A stretch of DNA of 64,000 bases from Dromiciops gliroides (GCF_019393635.1 NC_057864.1:476302617-476366616); one strand, 5' to 3'; shown: positions 48,620 through 59,760, numbered from the stretch's first letter. Program-made: numbers and translations. The notes: a model not told the origin generated them from the letters alone.

Positions 48620-48935
48620 TAGACTGGAAAGACAGACCCAAAATGGCTAGTTGGGAGCTGAAGCCCAAAGCAAGTGGGGACAGAGTCAAAGAGCCCCGCC
48701 TTTAATGAATTCAAATCTCCAGGCCCAAATGGATGCCATCCCACGGTACTCTCAGGACTGACGAATACGATTGCTTGAGCCACTGTTAGTGATCTTTGAA
48801 ATTTTATGGGTAATGAGAGAGGTGCCACAGGACTAGAAAACGGCAAATGTCATCCTGACTCTCAGAAGAGGGACAGGAATAGTCTCCAAACTGGAGGCCA
48901 GTGGGTTGGACTCTGATTCCTGACAAAACTCCAGA
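48620..48935 (+). mobile_element. L3/CR1-like LINE fragment
   Basis: AAATGTCATCCTGACTCTCA and GAGGCCAGTGGGTTGGACTC fit the RT region of L3/CR1 elements; no open frame. Confidence 0.5.
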
Positions 48936-49067
48936 ATGTATTTTAAAGTCTATTTTCTAAAATCTCAAATCTATTTCCCAGGGTGTAGTTTTAAATCTAT
49001 TTTCTCTACCTCCCACCTCCTCTCCCCAATTGAAAAGAAAAAGGAAAACAAAAACAAAATCCTGGTA

Positions 49068-49075
<8 letters not shown>

Positions 49076-49112
<37 letters not shown>
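49076..49112 (+). repeat. (GT)n microsatellite
   Basis: About 17 GT units. Confidence 0.95.
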
Positions 49113-49115
<3 letters not shown>

Positions 49116-49149
49116 ATTGTGTATAGTCAACCAAAACCAATCCCCTCAT

Positions 49150-49556
49150 TATTCTGTTGTTGTTCAAGGTGTGTCTGACTTTTCCTGACCTCACGTGGGG
49201 TTTTCTTGGCAAAGATATTAAAGTGGTTTGCCATTTCCTTCTGCAGCTCATTTTACAGATGGGGAAACTGAGGCAAACCAGGTAAAGTGACTTGCACAGT
49301 GCCACACAGCAAATAACTGTCTGAGACCAGATTTGAACTCTTGAAAAAGTCTTGGGGCAGCTAGGTGGGGCAGCGGATAAAGCACCAGCCCTGGATTCAG
49401 GAGGACCTGAGTTCAAATCTGACCTCAGACACTTGACATTTACTAGCTGTGTGGCCCTGGGCAAGTCACTTAACTCCAATTGCCTCACCAAAAAAAAAAA
49501 GTCTTCCTGAGTCCTAGCCTGGTGCTCTATTCACTGCATCACCCAGGTGCCTCCAG
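49150..49556 (-). repeat. Mar1-type SINE split by a WSINE1
   Basis: Parts are 49150-49352 and 49502-49556. The younger SINE in the middle shows the order of activity of the two families. Confidence 0.75.
49353..49501 (+). repeat. WSINE1-type SINE inside Mar1
   Basis: Flanked by AAAAAGTCTT on both sides. Confidence 0.87.
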
Positions 49557-49784
49557 GCCAGTGAGAAGAAGAAAACAAAGATGCGAAGGATCAGGTGTGT
49601 TTGCCTCACCAGCCCCTCCACAATCTGCTGGCTTTCTTCCTTCCCTCATAACTTCTGCCTCACATCTCCTTCCACCTCACTCCAGGCTCAGGTCTGCTGC
49701 AAAACCAACCCCTTCCCATTGTTCAAGCCCTCCCTGGCCTTGAATTCCCTCTTCTATATAATGCAGAGGTTGGGCCAGAAAACA

Positions 49785-49920
49785 GAACATTCAAACTGGG
49801 AAGATACCTTAAATACCATATTGGTCCAACCCTCTCATTTCCAAGGAGAAAATGAGCCCGCAAGAAGTAGAGTCATTTGCCTAAGTTTACATAGCTGACC
49901 AGTGGCAGAGCATGGCCAAG
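49785..49920 (-). repeat. MIR-like relic
   Basis: TTTCCAAGGAGAAAATGAG and AGTTTACATAGCTGACCAG. Confidence 0.4.
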
Positions 49921-50259
49921 GGTCTGGCTCTAAGCCCTCTCTGCTTTGTTCCTCCTAAGGTGTTCCCATCTCCTCCTCTGCCATCTGAGGATCCCTCTGA
50001 AGATGGTAGGCACTTGTGTATGGTGAGGTTGTTCTTTAAGCCCAGTGATCCCACCCCAGCAGTGTGGGGAAAGACCTCTGGGCTTAGAAAGAAAAAAGAA
50101 GTTACATGATAACTTTATTATATATTTTAAAGGACTAGCAAGGTGAACATAGTAGGTTTGCAGTTTCATGGGCAATCATCTTTTTTCTATTCTACTATGT
50201 TATGGAAATGTTTGTTTGATTTCTTAAGTTCAGAATTTTTTTAAAAATTTGAATTTGAG

Positions 50260-50410
50260 GGGGCAGCTAGGTGGCGCAGTGGCTAGAGCACCGGCCCTGG
50301 ATTCAGGAGTACCTGAGTTCAAATCTGACCTCAGACACTTAACACTTACTAGCTGTGTGACCCTGGACAAGTCACTTAACCCCAATTGCCTCACTAAAAA
50401 AAAAAAACCC
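50260..50410 (+). repeat. WSINE1-type SINE just upstream of copy C
   Basis: Flanked by AAATTTGAATTTGA on both sides. It ends about 220 bases before the start codon. Confidence 0.88.
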
Positions 50411-50439
50411 AAACAAACAAAAATTTGAATTTGAAAAAA

Positions 50440-50632
50440 AAAAAGAATTAAAGGATTAGGGAGAAAGGAGGAAGGAGGGAGGAGAGAAGAGAAAGGTAGA
50501 AGAAGGGAGGAGTTTGGGTGAGATTCTGGGAGCATTCCTGGGCAGAAGCCAGAGGTAGGTGGCATCTGAGGCTAGACAGACCTGTTCGGTTTTATCCTAA
50601 GCAAAGATTTCTGGACAAAAACTGAGCAAGGC
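50440..50632 (+). other. 5' flank / 5' UTR of copy C
   Basis: A GGAGAA-rich purine tract (about 50455-50525) is followed by mixed DNA up to the ATG. No TATA box is visible. A GT at 50555 (AGAG/GTAGGT) could be a donor of a further upstream non-coding exon, but nothing confirms this. Confidence 0.35.
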
Positions 50633-53600
50633 ATGTGGCGTTGGAGCAGAACCTGGACTCGGCCCCTTCGGGAGACTGGGATACCCATAGTGCATTCCTG
50701 GGGTCTAAGCAAGCCTCCCTCAGGCTCCTCTCTGACTCCAGCCATGTATAGTAGCAATGGGCCAAGGTAAGTCAAGAAAGCTCTGGAATGACCACCATCT
50801 TACTGGTGCTCTTCCTTCTTTCCTCCTTCTGCCCTGCTCCACCAACCCTTCCCACAACCCTTTTCCCCCCTCCACTGATTCTCATTCCTCTATCCTCACC
50901 CCTTGGCTTGCCTTCTCCCAATGCCTTCCCATCCAATTTGCCCTCATGGCTCCCCCCAGCCCCCTCATCCCTTCCCTCACAGAGTTCTTTCCTGTCCATC
51001 AACCTGCTCCTCCCTGGCTCAGACTGTCTTCCCCATAGCATCTCCTGCCCTGGGCCTCAGCCCTATGACTCCTCCAGCACAGGGATCCCCAGACCCCTTC
51101 TCCATACATGCAGGCCCAATGGAGAGGGCCCATGAAAGTCTGTGGTAATGAATGCTCTTCTCCTCCCACTGACCCCTACAAGTGCCCCCTCTGAGCACCC
51201 TCCCCTCTTCTCTTCCTGACCAGGACAGTATCACTTGCCTACAAGCTGTTGGAAGGTCAGAACACCCAGCCACCCCTCGTCTTCCTACACGGGCTCTTTG
51301 GCAGCAAAATCATCTTTAAGTCTGAGGCCGAGGCCCTAGCACAGCAGACAGGCAGAAAGGTAAAAAAAAAAAATCCCAAGTAATTGGAGGTCAAAATCTG
51401 AGAAATAAGACAAAGGATGGGAGAAAACAGAATGGGCAGGGAAGAAGGGATGTGAGGCAAGGGCTGAAGTAAGAGGTTGTGTCCAGGAACAATTGATCCT
51501 TCCTTATTGGGCATGATATGATAGACACCAAGAACGGGAATGGTCTACTTTGGGAGGTAGTAAGTCCTCCCACACCAGAGGTCTTCAAGTTGAAGCTGAA
51601 ATGGCATAGATCCAGTTCTTAAGATTAAATTAGAAAAAAAAAAAAAAGATTAAATTAGCCTTCCTGGGATTCTGGGAAGGGGCCTAACTATAAAATAGGT
51701 GCCTTACTCATGACTCAGTTGAAATTCCACAACCATCATTTGAAGGCTTTTTTATGGCCTTCTCTGTTTATCCTATTTAGAAGAGCAGAGACCCCTGAAG
51801 ATGGGGTACATGTAATTTACCCACCATGTAGATGGGGGTACATGCAATTTTATCCCTGACCACAGGGAATGCTGTAGGGAGGACAACCTCCCGTGCCTAA
51901 GGTCACAGGACAGTAAGGGGCAGAGCCAGGAAGCACACTCACATCTTTCAAGTCCAAAGCTAGTCCTCTTTCCATTCCAAGGTGGGGGTTCTTGATGATG
52001 GGATTCATATTAAAAATTCTTCGATGAGACCTAAAGCTGAAAATAATTGCTTGTGGACATTATGAGTAATCTATTAAGTTTTTCTGGAGGTTCACAACAC
52101 ATTTTTTTGGTTGAAAAGTATTCATGGAACAAAAAAATTAGAAACTCTTGCACTAGGACCACAGTGAGACAATGACTCACACAAGAACCAGTTTGCTCAG
52201 GGTTTATTGCTGTTCGGTCATTTCAGTCGTGTCCTACTATTCATGATCCCATTTGGTGTTTTCTTGGCAGAGATACTAGAGTGGTTTGGCATTTCTTCTC
52301 CAGCTCATTTTATATATGAGGAAACTGAGGCAGACAGGGTTAAGTGACTAGCCCGGGGTCACACAGCTAGTAAGTGTCTGAGACCACATTTGAACTCAGG
52401 AAGATGAGTCTTTCTACTTCAGGTCCAGAAGCCTTGGCTATTGTCACTGTTAGAAAATATGATGCTCTTAGCCTGCCATGATCCCAACTTTTCCCTCGTG
52501 TCCTCTCTTACTCCTGCTCCTTCTCCCCATTCCTATTGTCACCATCTACCCTATGCACTGGTTTTGGAGTTAGTTCAAATCCCGCTTGTCCTCTTACTAC
52601 CTGCGTGGCCTTAGGTAAGTCACTTAACTACTCTGGACGTCAATTTCCTCATTTGAAAAATGAGGGAGTTGGGCCAGATGGAATCTGATATCCTTTCAAT
52701 CCCTAAGTCTATGATCCAATAAACCTGTGATGCTACTAATGATGTTCCTACCTCTGAAGCTCCAGGCTGGGAAGAGGGGAAAGAGTTGGGGAGACTGACA
52801 GCTTCAAGTCTCTACCCACTCAGGTGCTGACAGTGGATGCCCGGAACCACAGGCACAGCCCATCAAGTCCAGACTGCAGCTATGAGGCCATGAGCGCAGA
52901 CCTGGAGGCCCTCCTGTTAAAACTAGGACTCACTCCTTGTGTCCTCATCGGGCACTGCATGGGGGGCAAGACAGCCATGGTCCTGGCACTACAGAAGGTG
53001 AGGGTGCCCCACTGAGACCCAAGGGAAAAGGCATCACCTGGCTCCAAGATGGTGGTAATGCATATTTCCAACATGGGTGGCAAGGATCCCTCTTACTCAG
53101 AGGGCAAGTTGTACAATTGGCAAACTGAGTGAGCCATGGGGGTGGAGTCAGAGAATTTGGTCCTGGTGGGATAGAGGAGGGTTTCCTTCCTATAGCTTAC
53201 ACATATACACACACACACAAAGCTCTAATAGACTGGGAGAGAAATTGTGGCTGCAAACTGTCACCACCACCCCCAATCCTGCATACAAGAACAGACAGGG
53301 TAGCATCCATAACCGCATAAAAGCCATCAGATGGATATCTTCTGATAGCTGAGTCATGAATTCTCCATTTTTGACCTATTACCCCTCGGCACCCTTTCAG
53401 AACCATGCCCCACTCACTCTGCCAGAGTGGCTTCTCTGAGAGCACCTCAGGCCACCCTGTTCTGGGTTCTTCCCCTCAGCCTGAACTGGTGGAACGCCTA
53501 ATTCCTTTGGATATTAGCCCAACGCTGATCACAGCCTTCCCAGAAGTCGGGTTCTACACTGAAGCCATGAAGTCACTAAACATTCCAAAGGAGCTGCATT

Positions 53601-54819
53601 TCTCCGAGGCCCAAAAATTAGCTGATGAGCAGCTCAGCCAAAGTATCAAGGTGATTCCCTCCTTCAGGGCGGCAGGTTGGAAGTGAGCGGCAAAAGCCAC
53701 CGAACAACTATTTGGGTTTGAGGGGCCCAGAAGGATGGGGGGATAAAATGTCAGGGGAAGTATAGAAGGGAAAGTTTGAAGGGGAATGAGTCCCTAGGGA
53801 AGTGGCAATAAGTGTCCCAGGTATGGATGCAGAGTAAGATTAGAAAAGGAAGAGAGGAGGCAGCTAGGTGGCGCAGTGGATAAAGCACCGGCCTTGGATT
53901 CAGGAGTACCTGAGTTCAAATCCGGCCTCAGACACTTGACTTACTAGCTGTGTGACCCTGGGCAAGTCACTTAACCCCCATTGCCCAGCAAAAAAAAAAA
54001 AAAAAAAAAAAAAGGAAGAGAGGGGGTAAGATGGGCATCAGAAGCTGTCCTGGGATGAGATGGGGTGGGGAGGGATGGGACAGGAAATGAGTAAACCTGG
54101 ATGTAGTCTGAAAAGGGGAAAGGAGGACAGTGAAGTTCAAGGGGGTGCTCAAGCTGAGCCCAGGTTCTCCTGCAGGATCCAGTTATTCGGCAATATCTTC
54201 TCAACAATCTGCTCATGGTCAATGGGCAATACGTGTGGAAGGTCAATAGCGAAGCCTTGAGCCAGCAGGTGGACAAGATCATGGACTTCCCCCAGATCCA
54301 GGGATCCTACTCCGGCCCCACACTCTTCCTTAAAGGCGCCAACTCATCCTTAATTCAGTAAGGCAGAGGTGGGGGATGAGGGGGACAGACCTAACCTCAT
54401 AGATTCTTCTTTGGGTGCCAGTTGTGTTCTTCACTGGCATGGATTTGAGCAATGGGGGCTCAGGCTATGCTTGGGTTTGGGCAGCATGTCTGTTAGCCCA
54501 TCCAGAGTTCTCTCTCTGTACCCTACCATCTCTCTGAGTACCCAATTTGCTCTCAATACTCCTACCTCCCATATCCCATGGATCAGTCTTCATCCCTGCC
54601 TCTGACTCACCTTCGATATTTGCCTTTTCTTCTCTCTCTTCTTCCTCCCACAGGCCTAGTCACTACCCTAAGATCAAGCGTCTTTTCTCTCAAGCTCAGA
54701 TTCTGTCTATCCCAAATGCTGGGCACTGTATCCATGTTGACCAACCCCAAGACTTCCTGACCAGTATCCAAAATTTCCTGTCTGAGAAGTTGTTGCCTCT
54801 ACCAGCCCTCAAACTTTGA
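50633..54819 (+). CDS. ABHD11: ABHD11 paralogue C with Cys nucleophile, six exons, 320 aa
   Basis: Coding exons are 50633-50766, 51224-51359, 52824-52997, 53480-53650, 54176-54357 and 54654-54819, all GT-AG with phases 2,0,0,0,2. The protein reads MWRWSRTWTRPLRE, SLAYKLLEGQ, VFLHGLFGSK, LAQQTGRK, LTVDARNH, LDISP, LADEQLSQSIK, YVWKV and NAGHCIH, clearly ABHD11. Exons 2-5 have exactly the lengths of copy A. The nucleophile codon 52956-52958 is TGC, so the elbow is G-H-C135-M-G; D159 and H290 are kept. NHG after strand 4 is NHR here. The C-terminus has an extra 12-residue tail (SEKLLPLPALKL). An Arg/Trp-rich N-terminus suggests mitochondrial import. In exon 4 and around NIPKEL/KLADEQ it is closer to human ABHD11 than copy A is. 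Either a thiol-based hydrolase or a non-catalytic binding protein is possible; family membership is secure, activity is not. Confidence 0.9.
51785..51985 (-). repeat. MIR-like relic in copy C intron 2
   Basis: CCTAAGGTCACAGGACAGTA and GCAGAGCCAGGAAGCACAC. Confidence 0.5.
52203..52440 (-). repeat. Mar1-type SINE in copy C intron 2
   Basis: CATTTCAGTCGTGTCCTACT and GAGTGGTTTGGCATTTC (inverted tail), then GGGGTCACACAGCTAGTAAG. It interrupts the intron homology to copy B right after AGAACCAGTTTGCTCA. Confidence 0.78.
52560..52725 (+). repeat. MIR in copy C intron 2
   Basis: ACCTGCGTGGCCTTAGGTAA and CAATTTCCTCATTTGAAAAA. Confidence 0.7.
53858..54014 (+). repeat. WSINE1-type SINE in copy C intron 4
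   Basis: Flanked by AGGAAGAGAGG / AGGAAGAGAGG; it ends 160 bases before exon 5. Confidence 0.88.
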
Positions 54820-54880
54820 AAGCCCTCAAAATTGGCCAGAATCTGTCTTAGCTATGCTATGGGCACCAGTGAGGGGAGGC

Positions 54881-54964
54881 AATAAAGAGAAAAAGTCAGG
54901 ACTCTGACATTCATTCTCTTCATGGTGGACCCCAAAGCCAGGGTTTCAGATTTTAATTAATAAA
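54881..54964 (+). other. Poly(A) signals of copy C
   Basis: AATAAA occurs at 54881-54886, 62 bases after the stop, and again at 54959-54964. A short 3' UTR of roughly 80-170 nt is inferred, much shorter than that of copy A. Confidence 0.6.
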
Positions 54965-55074
54965 GCTACTTCCATCCCCTCTACCAGAATTAGCTGAGCT
55001 CTCTCACATCTACTTGCCACTGGGAAAAATGGGTAGTTAGACTAGGCTGGGGTCTTGGGCCTGATCAGTCAGTC

Positions 55075-55200
55075 GTTCAACAAACATTTATTAAATGTCT
55101 ACTATGTGTCGGGCATTGTGCTAAGTGCTGAGGATAAAAATACACCCAAAAAAGTCTTTGATTTCAAGGTGCTTACAATCTAATGGGGGAAAACAACACA
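55075..55200 (+). repeat. L2-like relic
   Basis: CAAACATTTATTAAATGTC, TGTGCTAAGTGCTGAGGAT. Confidence 0.65.
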
Positions 55201-56030
55201 AAAAGGAAGTTGAAACACAGTGTGAGAGCAGGTAAGATGGGTGGGGTGGAGGAAAGGATAGAATGCATGGGGTGAGAGGGAGGACAGGGAAAGGATGATA
55301 GAGAACTCCAAGGAGAGCAACTGGATAAGACAAGAAGAGATGGTTGGCCGGAGTGCCTTCCTCACTGCACTCCCCAGCCAGAGGGGAAAGATACTGATGG
55401 AGGACCAAAGTGGCTTCCTCCTAGGGGCCACTCCCCTCTCTCTGCTCTGCTGGCTGTGCATCCTCTTGGGGAAGAAGAGGAAACAATAGGCTGAGTAGAG
55501 GGTCTGCTCCAGGGTAGGAACAGAAAGTCCAGGCCTGTGGACACTCTGGAGTGAAGCAGGCGCCCCTCTTCTGGCATCCAGCCCCCCACCCCCTGATACA
55601 CACATGCCCTTAGCCTCCCCCTCTCGTAATTACAGGCCTCCACCTCCTCCTTCACTACCTTCAGCAGTTGCTTTTCTGTTGGGGGTTGGCTCTGCAGATG
55701 CCCGGTTCACCCTCGACTGCCCACTTCCTTTGGGGGTACAGAGGAGGGGGAGGAAGAGAAGAACAGGCCTCCACCCCATCCCTGTCCTTGGGGCTTTTCT
55801 CTTGGGCTCTGCTGAAAGGGGATGAAGCAGCTCTGAATAGGAGCCAGCTGAGGGCTGCAGCTGCCTTCCAGAAACGAGAACTTAGGCTGAGTCTGTAGAG
55901 GGGAAAGGGACCTTAAAAGCCATCCAGGCCACCTCCTCATTTCACAGATCAAGATAATGATGACCAGAGAGGGGATGGACCCAAACAGGGATCTTTATTC
56001 TATTGGATTTCAAGTTGTCCATTAGAGAAT
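55200..56030. other. Unassigned DNA downstream of copy C
   Basis: Relatively GC-rich, with overlapping short open frames on both strands but no splice or domain signature I trust. Confidence 0.35.
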
Positions 56031-56100
56031 CACAAGGATTTATTAAGAGCCTACTATGTGCCAAGCACTGAGATAAGCACTGGGGGTTCTAAGAAAAGGG
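56030..56100 (+). repeat. L2-like relic
   Basis: GATTTATTAAGAGCCTACTA, GCACTGAGATAAGCACTGG. Confidence 0.6.
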
Positions 56101-56210
56101 GGAAATCTGGATAAAGTCTCAAGAATCCATTCAAATGTCTAAATATCTGGTAATAATAATAATAGCTAATGTTTAAGGTTTGCAGAGTGCTTTAAAATAT
56201 AATCTCGGGG

Positions 56211-56350
56211 GGGGGGCGCTAGGTGGCGCAGTGGATAAAGCACCGGCCCTGGATTCAGGAGTTCCTGAGTTCAAATCCGGCCTCAGACACTTGACAATTA
56301 CTAGCTGTGTGACCTTGGGCAAGTCACTTGGGCAAAAAAAAACAAACAAA
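56211..56350 (+). repeat. WSINE1-type SINE
   Basis: Inserted in the MIR/L2-like text; 3' part shortened after CAAGTCACTTGGG. Confidence 0.85.
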
Positions 56351-56364
56351 ACCAAACAAAAAAA

Positions 56365-56367
<3 letters not shown>

Positions 56368-56397
<30 letters not shown>
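56368..56397 (+). repeat. (TA)n microsatellite
   Basis: About 14 TA units between two SINEs. Confidence 0.92.
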
Positions 56398-56399
<2 letters not shown>

Positions 56400-56404
56400 C
56401 TCAG

Positions 56405-56575
56405 GGGGGAGCTAGGTGGCGCAGTGGATAAAGCACCAGCCTGGGATTCAGAAGGACCTGAGTTCAAATTTGGCCTCAGATACTTGACACTTACTAGGCG
56501 TGTGACCCTGGGCAAGTCACTTAACCCTCATTATCCCACCCTACCCTATTCCCCCCTCCCAAAAAAAATACATAT
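56405..56575 (+). repeat. WSINE1-type SINE
   Basis: TATAATCTC before and TATAATTTC after suggest a target duplication. Confidence 0.86.
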
Positions 56576-56577
56576 AT

Positions 56578-56765
56578 ATAATTTCATCCTCATAAGAACC
56601 CTACAGGGTAGGTGTTATTATTATCCCCACTTTATAGATAAGAAAACTGAGGTACAATTAAGTGATTTGCCCAGTGTCACCCAACTGGTGAGCTTCTGAG
56701 ACAGGATTTGAACTCAGGTCTTCCTGCTCCAAATGCCACCACACTAAATGCTCCGCCATCTACCT
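56578..56765 (-). repeat. MIR SINE
   Basis: GGTGTTATTATTATCCCCAC, AAACTGAGGTACAATTAAG, GGATTTGAACTCAGGTC. Confidence 0.75.
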
Positions 56766-57194
56766 GACGTGGCCAATAAAACAAAACAAAACAAAACAAA
56801 ACTGGTTCATTTAAAGTCTCTGAAATCTTGTCTTCTTTGAGTGTGGAGATGTCATCGGGGAAACTGGACTCTGGTCTGGATTCTGGTTGTCTCTGGACTC
56901 TCTTACTTCTTTAGCTGTTGAAACTGCTGGATTTTCACTAATCCTTAGTATAGCATTGTCAATGATCAAGTTAAACAGTGAGAGTTCTTCAAAATATAAC
57001 TCATTTAAACTGGATATATACAGCATATTATAACCCCCCCCTTTTGGAGGATTTATACCCATTTATACCCAAAACTGGTCTGACTTGATAAAACTCAGGA
57101 CTGCACAGTGAGGAAGTTGGGACACCCTGTAGATGTGGCCAGGATGGAGATGAGCTAACCTGGGTGCCAGGTCACCGAAGGCAAGATTCTCCCT

Positions 57195-57251
57195 GAGTAA
57201 AGCATAGGCCCTGGATTCAGGAGGACCTGAGTTTAAATCTGGCCTCAGACA
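57195..57251 (+). repeat. WSINE1 fragment cut by LTR E
   Basis: SINE text GTAAAGCATAGGCCC to CAGACACTTGAC stops where LTR E begins. Confidence 0.7.
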
Positions 57252-57782
57252 CTTGACTCTAAACTCCCTTTTTAACCTTTCCCTTATATATCTCCCAGAC
57301 CAATAGGTGAAAGAAGCCTCTGAGCTTTAGTTAGAGCTTTTATTGTTTGAGAATTACAAGGTGATGTTGATTAGAGAGATAGGAAAGTAGAAATACAAAC
57401 AAATAGTCTTAAATCTAAGCTTAGTCTATATTTCGTATAGAACTCACCAAAAGCCCAAGGCCACCTCTGAGGCTGAGAGCCGCGTCAAGCTCATGCTGTT
57501 ATGGAGAACCGGGCTGAGTCGAACCTCAGTCAGCGTCTGTGTGTGCAGAGTCAGCCAGCGGACAAGGAGAGCAGAAAAAGACATCACTTCCGTTCTCTCC
57601 TTGCCTTTTAAGCTTGCACCCCGGAAGTGGAGTGCTGAGCAGACGGAAGCGGAGTGCTTAGCAGACGCACTGGCGGGTTCATCATGGTCTCCTCCCCGAA
57701 AGGGTGGTCCTTCAAAAAACTGGCGTCTTTCTGTTATCGCTAACCCACTGTTAAAAACTTTCACTTTTTTTTTTTTACCACA
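57252..57782 (-). mobile_element. LTR family E, first copy
   Basis: Its reverse complement starts TGTGGTAAAAAAA and ends AGGGAGTTTA, with AACAATAAAAGCTC as poly(A) signal; collinear with 62619-63065. It is GC-rich, with several CGGAAG/CTTCCG words. Fossil LTR. Confidence 0.65.
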
Positions 57783-58196
57783 CCACCCTCCCTCTCATCT
57801 GCAATGGGTAGGAATTTCACTTTCTTCTAAACAAAAAAGATACCCAGTTAATATAACCTTATCACAATACCATATAAACATTAGCAGACAGATGGCAAAC
57901 CTGAATATTAACATACCTAATTGTTTGGTATATCAAATGACCACACATTTAGACTGAAAACAATAAGATCTTACATACTTGCTTTGTGCTCATTTCTTCT
58001 ACTGACTGCTTGCTCTGATTATAGAAATCTGCTATAAAAGAAAAATCAGGGACATGATTATAAGGCCAGAATAAAACATCCTTGGCTCTGTTTGATTTCA
58101 GGTAAAACTTACAAGTGACCACCAGTACTAGCCAAATTCAGAGCTAGCCAGTGCAGAAACATTTCCTGTTCAGCAAGAACACAGTGAGCCAGAAGG
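57783..58196. other. Unassigned DNA between LTR E and LTR B
   Basis: AT-rich, no gene; may be retroviral interior, not shown. Confidence 0.3.
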
Positions 58197-58497
58197 AGCC
58201 TACCTTGGATGAGACCCAGATTGTCCCTTAGGATTCCCATGGCTAGTTTCAAAATATCTTCATTTATCGGTAGAATCTCTATGCCCTGTCAATGTGTCAC
58301 TGTTATAGTTAAGATCTCTATAACCTGCCTCTGTATGTTCTTGTTATGGGTGCTGATTAATGTGGGACTTGCATTAATGAAGACTCAAGTCTTAAGTTAT
58401 CCATTAACTGGGGTCTGAATCCCTTTAGAATTTAGAACTAAATTAGAGCTTGGGTCTTGGGTTTTTCTGTTAACCCCCTTTTTTGCCTCCTACATCA
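58197..58497 (-). mobile_element. LTR B 5' part
   Basis: Its reverse complement (TGATGTAGGAGGC, GATAACTTAAGACTTGAGTC) is collinear with 34080-34300; it sits in a MIR that resumes at 58500. Fossil. Confidence 0.6.
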
Positions 58498-58499
58498 GT

Positions 58500-58610
58500 C
58501 CTGAGTTCAAATTCTGATCAGGCAAATGCTTCCACTTTCCTCATCTGTAAAATGAAAGGATTAGACCGTATGACCTTCAAAAGCCCTTCTTGTCCTAATG
58601 GCTTGAATCA
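58500..58610 (+). repeat. MIR 3' part
   Basis: TTCCTCATCTGTAAAATGA, GGATTAGACCGTATGACC. Confidence 0.55.
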
Positions 58611-58619
58611 ATGAACCTC

Positions 58620-59150
58620 TGACAATTTCTTGGCAGAGTCTTTGGGCCCCATACCTTCCCTCTTCCCACCTTTACCCCATACTTGCCTAGTCCCAGCACT
58701 GACTTTGGACAAAATGAGCCAAGAAGAGATTCCAATCTCTGAGCCCTAGTCTCTACTCAGTGCATGAGCCCAAGGCCAGCTATCCTTCCCACACCCTTTA
58801 CAACTAACTGATCCGGTCATCTCTTAGAGCCTATGTACATTTCTAGGAGACCAGTGGAGATGAAAAGCCCTCCAAAACCTCAAAGAAATGAATCTCTCAT
58901 GGCAGCATCTCAGAAGCCACAAAAATGTGATTGAAGAGATTGTTTTGGAAGGGAGTGGGGGAAGCTTACATCATCATGTCACCACATCAGAAACTGTTCC
59001 ACCCGCTTTGGGGAGAGAACTTGATCCCCATGTCCTGGGTCTGATCATTGTACTATCTCCAACATTGTTATCATCCTCCACCACCCCCCCAAATAAAGTC
59101 CTGCCCCCACCTCAAGGGCTAAGGAAGGGGCTATTTGTATGACAAGAACT
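58620..59150. other. Unassigned DNA
   Basis: An open frame of 84 codons at 58888 has no recognisable family. Confidence 0.3.
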
Positions 59151-59363
59151 ATCATTGCTTAGAGTCTTATGCATTCATATCCCATGTTCATGCTGCTATC
59201 TACACTCACAAAGCCACCACTCCAATTTAGGCCCTCAACACCTCTTTCATAGTCTACTGCAACTTGGAGACCTGGCTTCTGTTCCCTTCCCCTTCCGATC
59301 TCTCCTTGATTCAGCCAGCTGGAAGAGTAATCTTCCTAAAATACACCTTAAAATATTACTCAG

Positions 59364-59511
59364 GGCAGCTAGGTGGTGCAGTGGATAGAGTACCAGCCCT
59401 GGATTTAGGAGGACCTGAGTTCAAATCCGGCCTCAGACACTTAACATTTACTAGCTGTGTGACCCTGGGCAAGTCACCTAACCCCAATTGCCTCACCATA
59501 AAAAAAAGACA
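59364..59511 (+). repeat. WSINE1-type SINE
   Basis: CAATTGCCTCAC 3'-end type; ATTACTCA / ATCACTC flank it. Confidence 0.87.
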
Positions 59512-59604
59512 AAAAAAAATCACTCCCCTCTTCTATAACCTTCAGGGGTTCCCTACTGCTTCCAGAATAAAACACAAACTCTTGTCTACAAGAGTTTAAC
59601 ATTA

Positions 59605-59760
59605 AGGGGGCAGCTAGGTGGCACAGTGGATAAAGCACTGGCCCTGGATTCAGGAGTACCTGAGTTCAAATCCGGCCTCAGACACTTGACACTTACTAGC
59701 TGTGTGACCCTGGGCAAGTCACTTAACCCCCACTGCCCCACAGAAAAAACAAAAAAAACA
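59605..59760 (+). repeat. WSINE1-type SINE
   Basis: Flanked by AAGAGTTTAACATT on both sides. Confidence 0.89.

Noticed and set aside
55180-55952. Overlapping open frames on both strands
   Set aside because: GC-rich DNA with no domain signature and no conserved splice pattern; not callable as a gene.
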